Of a stretch of 64,000 bases of DNA, positions 61,113 to 64,000 are shown one piece after another. A model generated the notes under the pieces. That model did not search any database. It was not told the DNA's origin and worked only from the letters and a program-made list of their open reading frames with translations. Origin of the DNA: Microvirga lotononidis (lineage in GTDB: Bacteria > Pseudomonadota > Alphaproteobacteria > Rhizobiales > Beijerinckiaceae). The stretch is taken from the NCBI RefSeq assembly GCF_034627025.1, contig NZ_CP141050.1, forward strand, positions 620,001-684,000, in the 5' to 3' direction. A program made the position numbers and the translations under genes. Within the stretch, counting starts at the first letter, position 1, and the number at the start of each line of letters is the position of its first letter.

Positions 61113-61640
61113 CACCCGCCTTCAGCTCTGGTGTCAGGACGAGGCGCTTTGGCGAGAAGGACCGCACCGCCCGAATCTGGTACGAGCGCGGCGAGCGTCC
61201 GCCGGGCGTGGTCGATCAGCGCTTCGAGAGCTTGTATCTGTTTGCCGCCTGTCGACCCGGCACCGACGAGACCTTCGCCCTGGCGCTGCCGCGGGTGAGT
61301 GCGGACGCGATGACGATGCTTCTGGAGCACTTCGCGCGTCAGCTGGAGCCCGGCGTGCACGCGGTGCTCGTGCTGGATCAGGCCGGCTGGCGTGACGCAC
61401 GGGCCTTGCACGTGCCGGAGACGATCACGCTGTTGCCCTTGCCGCCGGCGTCCCCCAGCTGAACCCGGTGGAGGGGGTCTGGCTCTTCCTGCGTGAGCGC
61501 TATCTCTCGCATCGCGTGCTCAACGATTATGAAGCGGTGTTGGACGCGGTCTGCCGCGCCTGGAACCGGCTCCTCGATGAGACAGGCCGTCTCACAACAT
61601 TGACGGCCTACCCGTATCTCACTGCATCAGCAATTCCCTG
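61072..61640 (+). pseudogene. IS630-family transposase orf2 (copy 2, frameshifted)
   Basis: A 2-nt deletion in the codons corresponding to QDEARFG of copy 1 and another 1-nt loss near LPPASP break the frame, so the catalytic part cannot be made. Stretches such as ERPPGVVDQRFESLYLFAAC and HAVLVLDQAGWRDARALHVP are still readable in separate frames. Confidence 0.8.
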
Positions 61641-61674
61641 ACCGGGTATGAGTCAGCCTTCACGGAGCTTGGTA

Positions 61675-62439
61675 TTAGAACCGCACATTGACACCGATGC
61701 GGCTGATCCAGCCGTCGTTCTTGAAGCGGTAGCTTGCCTGATCGCCGGCGCGCGCCAGCGTCAGCGTCTCATCCTGCAGCCGGTAGTACAGCGTCTCGCT
61801 CTTGATCGAGATGTTCTGCGTCAGCCGGTGCTCCGAGCCGCCGCCGACCGCGAACCCGGTCGTCCAGTCGTCGCCGCTCGCCTGCGGACCAACGCCAACC
61901 GGAAGCACCGTGATCCGCGCCTCGCGATCGACCTGCGCCACCGCCAGGCCGCCTGTCACATAGACCAGCGTCTCCTGCACCACAGGCAGCAGGCTCGGCA
62001 TCGTGAAACCAATCCGGCCCTTGACCGTCCCGAACCAGTTCATCTGCGAACTCAGGTCGGTGCGCAGCCCGAACCCGCCATCCGTGCCGAACCCGCTGCG
62101 CGAGCGGCCCACGTCCATCGCGGTCAGGTCCGCCTCCAGGCCCGCCACGACATTCCCGAACTGCCACAGATAGCCGACCTGTGCCCCGCCTCCGAGGCCG
62201 GACCCGCTCAGGCCAACGCGGGTCGGCAGCGCCTCGGACGCAACGCCGATCACGCCCCGGCGCACCGCCTCGCCGCCGTCGCCGATCCAGGCCCCATGCA
62301 CGCCGGCATAGAAGCCGCTCCAGTTGATCGCGAGAGGCGCCACCAGCATGGCGGGTGCCGCCGTCCGCGGCAGATCGGCGGCCGTCGCCGCAGCCGTGCC
62401 GGCGATCAGGACGGACAGGGACAACACAAGGCGCTTCAT
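61675..62439 (-). CDS. Outer membrane beta-barrel protein (Omp25/RopB-like)
   Basis: 254 residues from the ATG at 62439. Signal peptide MKRLVLSLSVLIAGTAAATA ending AADL; then the family start INWSGFYAGVHGAWIGDGGE, alternating beta strands, and a terminal aromatic (NVRF). Eight-stranded outer-membrane barrels of this type are abundant in Rhizobiales. The IS630 copy sits 26 nt beyond its stop codon. Confidence 0.88.
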   Translation of the reverse strand: MKRLVLSLSVLIAGTAAATAADLPRTAAPAMLVAPLAINWSGFYAGVHGAWIGDGGEAVRRGVIGVASEALPTRVGLSGSGLGGGAQVGYLWQFGNVVAGLEADLTAMDVGRSRSGFGTDGGFGLRTDLSSQMNWFGTVKGRIGFTMPSLLPVVQETLVYVTGGLAVAQVDREARITVLPVGVGPQASGDDWTTGFAVGGGSEHRLTQNISIKSETLYYRLQDETLTLARAGDQASYRFKNDGWISRIGVNVRF

Positions 62440-62500
62440 GAGTATCTCCGGACAGAGCATCAGACGAGAGAAGGGTAGTGTCGGTGGTTTGGAAAGGGGC

Positions 62501-62525
62501 CGGGCGGAGAACCCGCCCGACTCCG
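62501..62525 (-). terminator. Hairpin downstream of the RTX gene
   Basis: CGGGCGG - 5-nt loop - CCGCCCG on the minus strand, just after the RTX stop codon; a short CCCCTTTCC follows. Confidence 0.55.
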
Positions 62526-62543
62526 CGTCTTAATGGAGCGCTC

Positions 62544-64000
62544 TTAAAGGATTACATCGCCGAAGGCGAACTTGCCGACGATCTTGATCTCGAAGTCGGC
62601 CCGGCCGTCGCCGTTGACGTCGCCCATCAGAATGCCGCGATCGTAGCGCAGTTCGCCGGCCTTGCCGGTGAACCCTGCGTTCAGGAAATAGGCGCGCTCC
62701 TTCGGGAACAGGAAGGGACCGTTCGAGCCCGCCCAGAAGAACTTCTGGTTGCCCTTGAGATGGGTGTTGGCATCGATGTCGCGAAGATCAATCCGGTCCT
62801 GACCCGACTTGAAGTCGTAGATGATGTCGCGCTGCGAGCCGACCTTGCTGTCCTTGACCGAGGTGAAGGCAAACACGTCCTTGCCGGCGCCGCCCCACAT
62901 CTGGTCACGGCCGAGCCCGCCCGTGATACGATCGTTGCCGGCTTCACCCTTAAGGGTGTCGTTGCCAGTCCCGCCGGACATGGTGTCATTGCCGGTTCCA
63001 CCGTACAGCCAGTCGTTGCCGGAACCACCATCAAGATGATCGTGGCCGGTCTCGCCATACAGGCGATCGTTCCCGTCGCCGCCGAAGAGCCAGTCATTGC
63101 CCTCGCCACCGGCAACGGTGTCGTTGCCGTCGTCGCCATAGAGCCAGTCGTCACCGCCGTGGGAGCCGACATAGTCGTCGCCACCTCCGCCATGCAGGGT
63201 GTCATCGTCGGCGCCGAGAATGAGGGTCTGATTGGCGCTATCGCCCCAGACCTTCTGCGAGCCGGCACCACCGGTGACTGTCAGGGCTCCAATGATCGCG
63301 GCGAACTCCACATTGTCCAGCATGATGTGACCGCCGGAGATGCTACTGCCGTCAATGACCAAGGCCGTCTGCGGCATGCCTGCGGCAGCTGGATTTCCCG
63401 AGATCAGAAGAGGCTGACCGGGGATTACACCGCTACCCGGCGCCAGGGTGGGCGTGATCGTCTGCACGAACATCGGGGTATTCCCTGACAGGAGCCCCAG
63501 GAAGCTCACTCCGCCACCTGAGAGCTGATCCTGATCGGCCGATCCAACCGGGGTATGGGCACGGATCTCGCGGATCAGGTCAGTCAGCGACGTGCCCGCC
63601 GTCTTCGGAGCGGATGGGCCGGTCACCAGCAGACCATAACCCACCGGAACCTGAGCCAGCAGCAGGGTCTGCCCGCCGGAAGCGACGAGGGGAATGTCCG
63701 CATACGAGGGGTTGCCGTCGGTTTCACTCCGTCCGGGCGCAATCACCGGAATGGTGAGCACGCGACCTGAACTGCCATCAGGATAGGTAATCGGAGCCTC
63801 GACGACGCTCACACCATCAATCTGGTGCGTGTCGACGCTGTAGGGCAGGGAGGCGGTGCTGGAGACAGGTGCATTGCCAGCGGCATCGCTCCAGCCAGTT
63901 CCGACCGTGATATGGTTGATCTTCTGTCCGACATTGCCGACCGATGTAAAGACCGCCGTATAGACCTTCGGATCCGTGGCGGAGACCGTCAGTCCGGTCA
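62544..64000 (-). CDS. RTX-type calcium-binding protein, C-terminal part (runs off window)
   Basis: The minus-strand frame is open to the window end, so the N-terminus is missing. The visible part begins in an Ig-like region ([20 protein letters not shown]), followed by a linker and about twelve RTX nonapeptides (GGxGxDxxx), for example [20 protein letters not shown] and [22 protein letters not shown]-terminal hydrophilic domain ([20 protein letters not shown], ending FAFGDVIL) suits type-I secretion. Probably a secreted Ca-binding adhesin or enzyme; the catalytic part, if any, lies outside. Confidence 0.9.
   Translation of the reverse strand, partial: TGLTVSATDPKVYTAVFTSVGNVGQKINHITVGTGWSDAAGNAPVSSTASLPYSVDTHQIDGVSVVEAPITYPDGSSGRVLTIPVIAPGRSETDGNPSYADIPLVASGGQTLLLAQVPVGYGLLVTGPSAPKTAGTSLTDLIREIRAHTPVGSADQDQLSGGGVSFLGLLSGNTPMFVQTITPTLAPGSGVIPGQPLLISGNPAAAGMPQTALVIDGSSISGGHIMLDNVEFAAIIGALTVTGGAGSQKVWGDSANQTLILGADDDTLHGGGGDDYVGSHGGDDWLYGDDGNDTVAGGEGNDWLFGGDGNDRLYGETGHDHLDGGSGNDWLYGGTGNDTMSGGTGNDTLKGEAGNDRITGGLGRDQMWGGAGKDVFAFTSVKDSKVGSQRDIIYDFKSGQDRIDLRDIDANTHLKGNQKFFWAGSNGPFLFPKERAYFLNAGFTGKAGELRYDRGILMGDVNGDGRADFEIKIVGKFAFGDVIL

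Larger units (their letters stand above)
60496..61648 (+). mobile_element. IS630-family insertion sequence (copy 2, decayed)
   Basis: Inverted ends TACCCGCCCAGAGAATTGCT on the left and, on the complement, TACCCGGTCAGGGAATTGCT. It is flanked by TGA on both sides (60493-60495 and 61649-61651), a 3-bp duplication as at copy 1. Close relative of copy 1 but with small deletions in both orfs. Confidence 0.85.

Overview
The window is GC-rich DNA of an alphaproteobacterium. The HrcA/CIRCE-controlled groESL operon, the Omp25-like porin, the IS3/IS6/IS630 insertion sequences and the style of the stress genes suggest Methylobacteriaceae (Microvirga/Methylobacterium-like). That placement is inference from gene content, not a database match. 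The sequence is mostly accessory: insertion sequences, truncated genes and toxin-antitoxin modules surround a large, well-kept block of stress and respiratory genes.

Layout. 1-8.1 kb is a decayed zone: two MFS exporter remnants, an IS3-family element with a second IS3 element nested inside it, a lower-GC three-gene cassette (GNAT, cupin, membrane/Cys-rich protein), and an IS6 remnant joined directly to the 3' end of htpG. 8.6-10.8 kb is groES-groEL behind a CIRCE operator. 11.4-15 kb is a topoisomerase III gene split by an IS630-family element; the target duplication reads as 3 bp (TTA), because removing one copy restores the reading frame. 15-24 kb holds a frameshifted secreted protein, a lipoprotein, an IS3 remnant and a five-gene ABC-transporter/nucleoside phosphorylase operon. 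This stretch is bracketed by two diverged copies of the same topoisomerase-5'-end/non-coding segment.

24-56.5 kb is a dense stress/adaptation block: paired TIGR02587/TIGR02588-type proteins, two CBS-BON proteins, a hibernation factor, PtsN-like EIIA, five Rnk/GreA-C paralogs, speD-speE, a RidA-like protein, hemD, a pseudouridine synthase, two ankyrin proteins, a deaminase, DUF488 proteins, a PAS protein, an ECF sigma factor, a membrane-glycosidase fusion, a blue-copper protein, an orphan cytochrome oxidase subunit I, LysR and GntR regulators, and a FixJ-type two-component pair. 56.5-61.7 kb is another mobile-type segment: a truncated BASS transporter, RelE/Xre and VapBC modules, DUF2958 and a second, decayed IS630 copy. 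The window ends with a porin and the C-terminal part of an RTX calcium-binding protein.

Two systems stand out. First, six tiny ORFs (five exactly 66 bp, one 60 bp) are scattered over 27.8-51 kb. They share a C-terminal pattern R-[AK]-G-x-L-x-x-G-x or close variants and sit 31-32 nt after a TTGACA-like -35 box, so transcripts would be nearly leaderless. Each stop codon abuts a GC-rich hairpin. They look like a repeated micropeptide or small-RNA gene family. Second, the ECF sigma gene, the membrane-glycosidase operon and the secreted-protein/cupredoxin operon are each preceded by the same bipartite motif, GGAACCTT-N13-CATCYAATR, which defines a self-regulated local sigma regulon.
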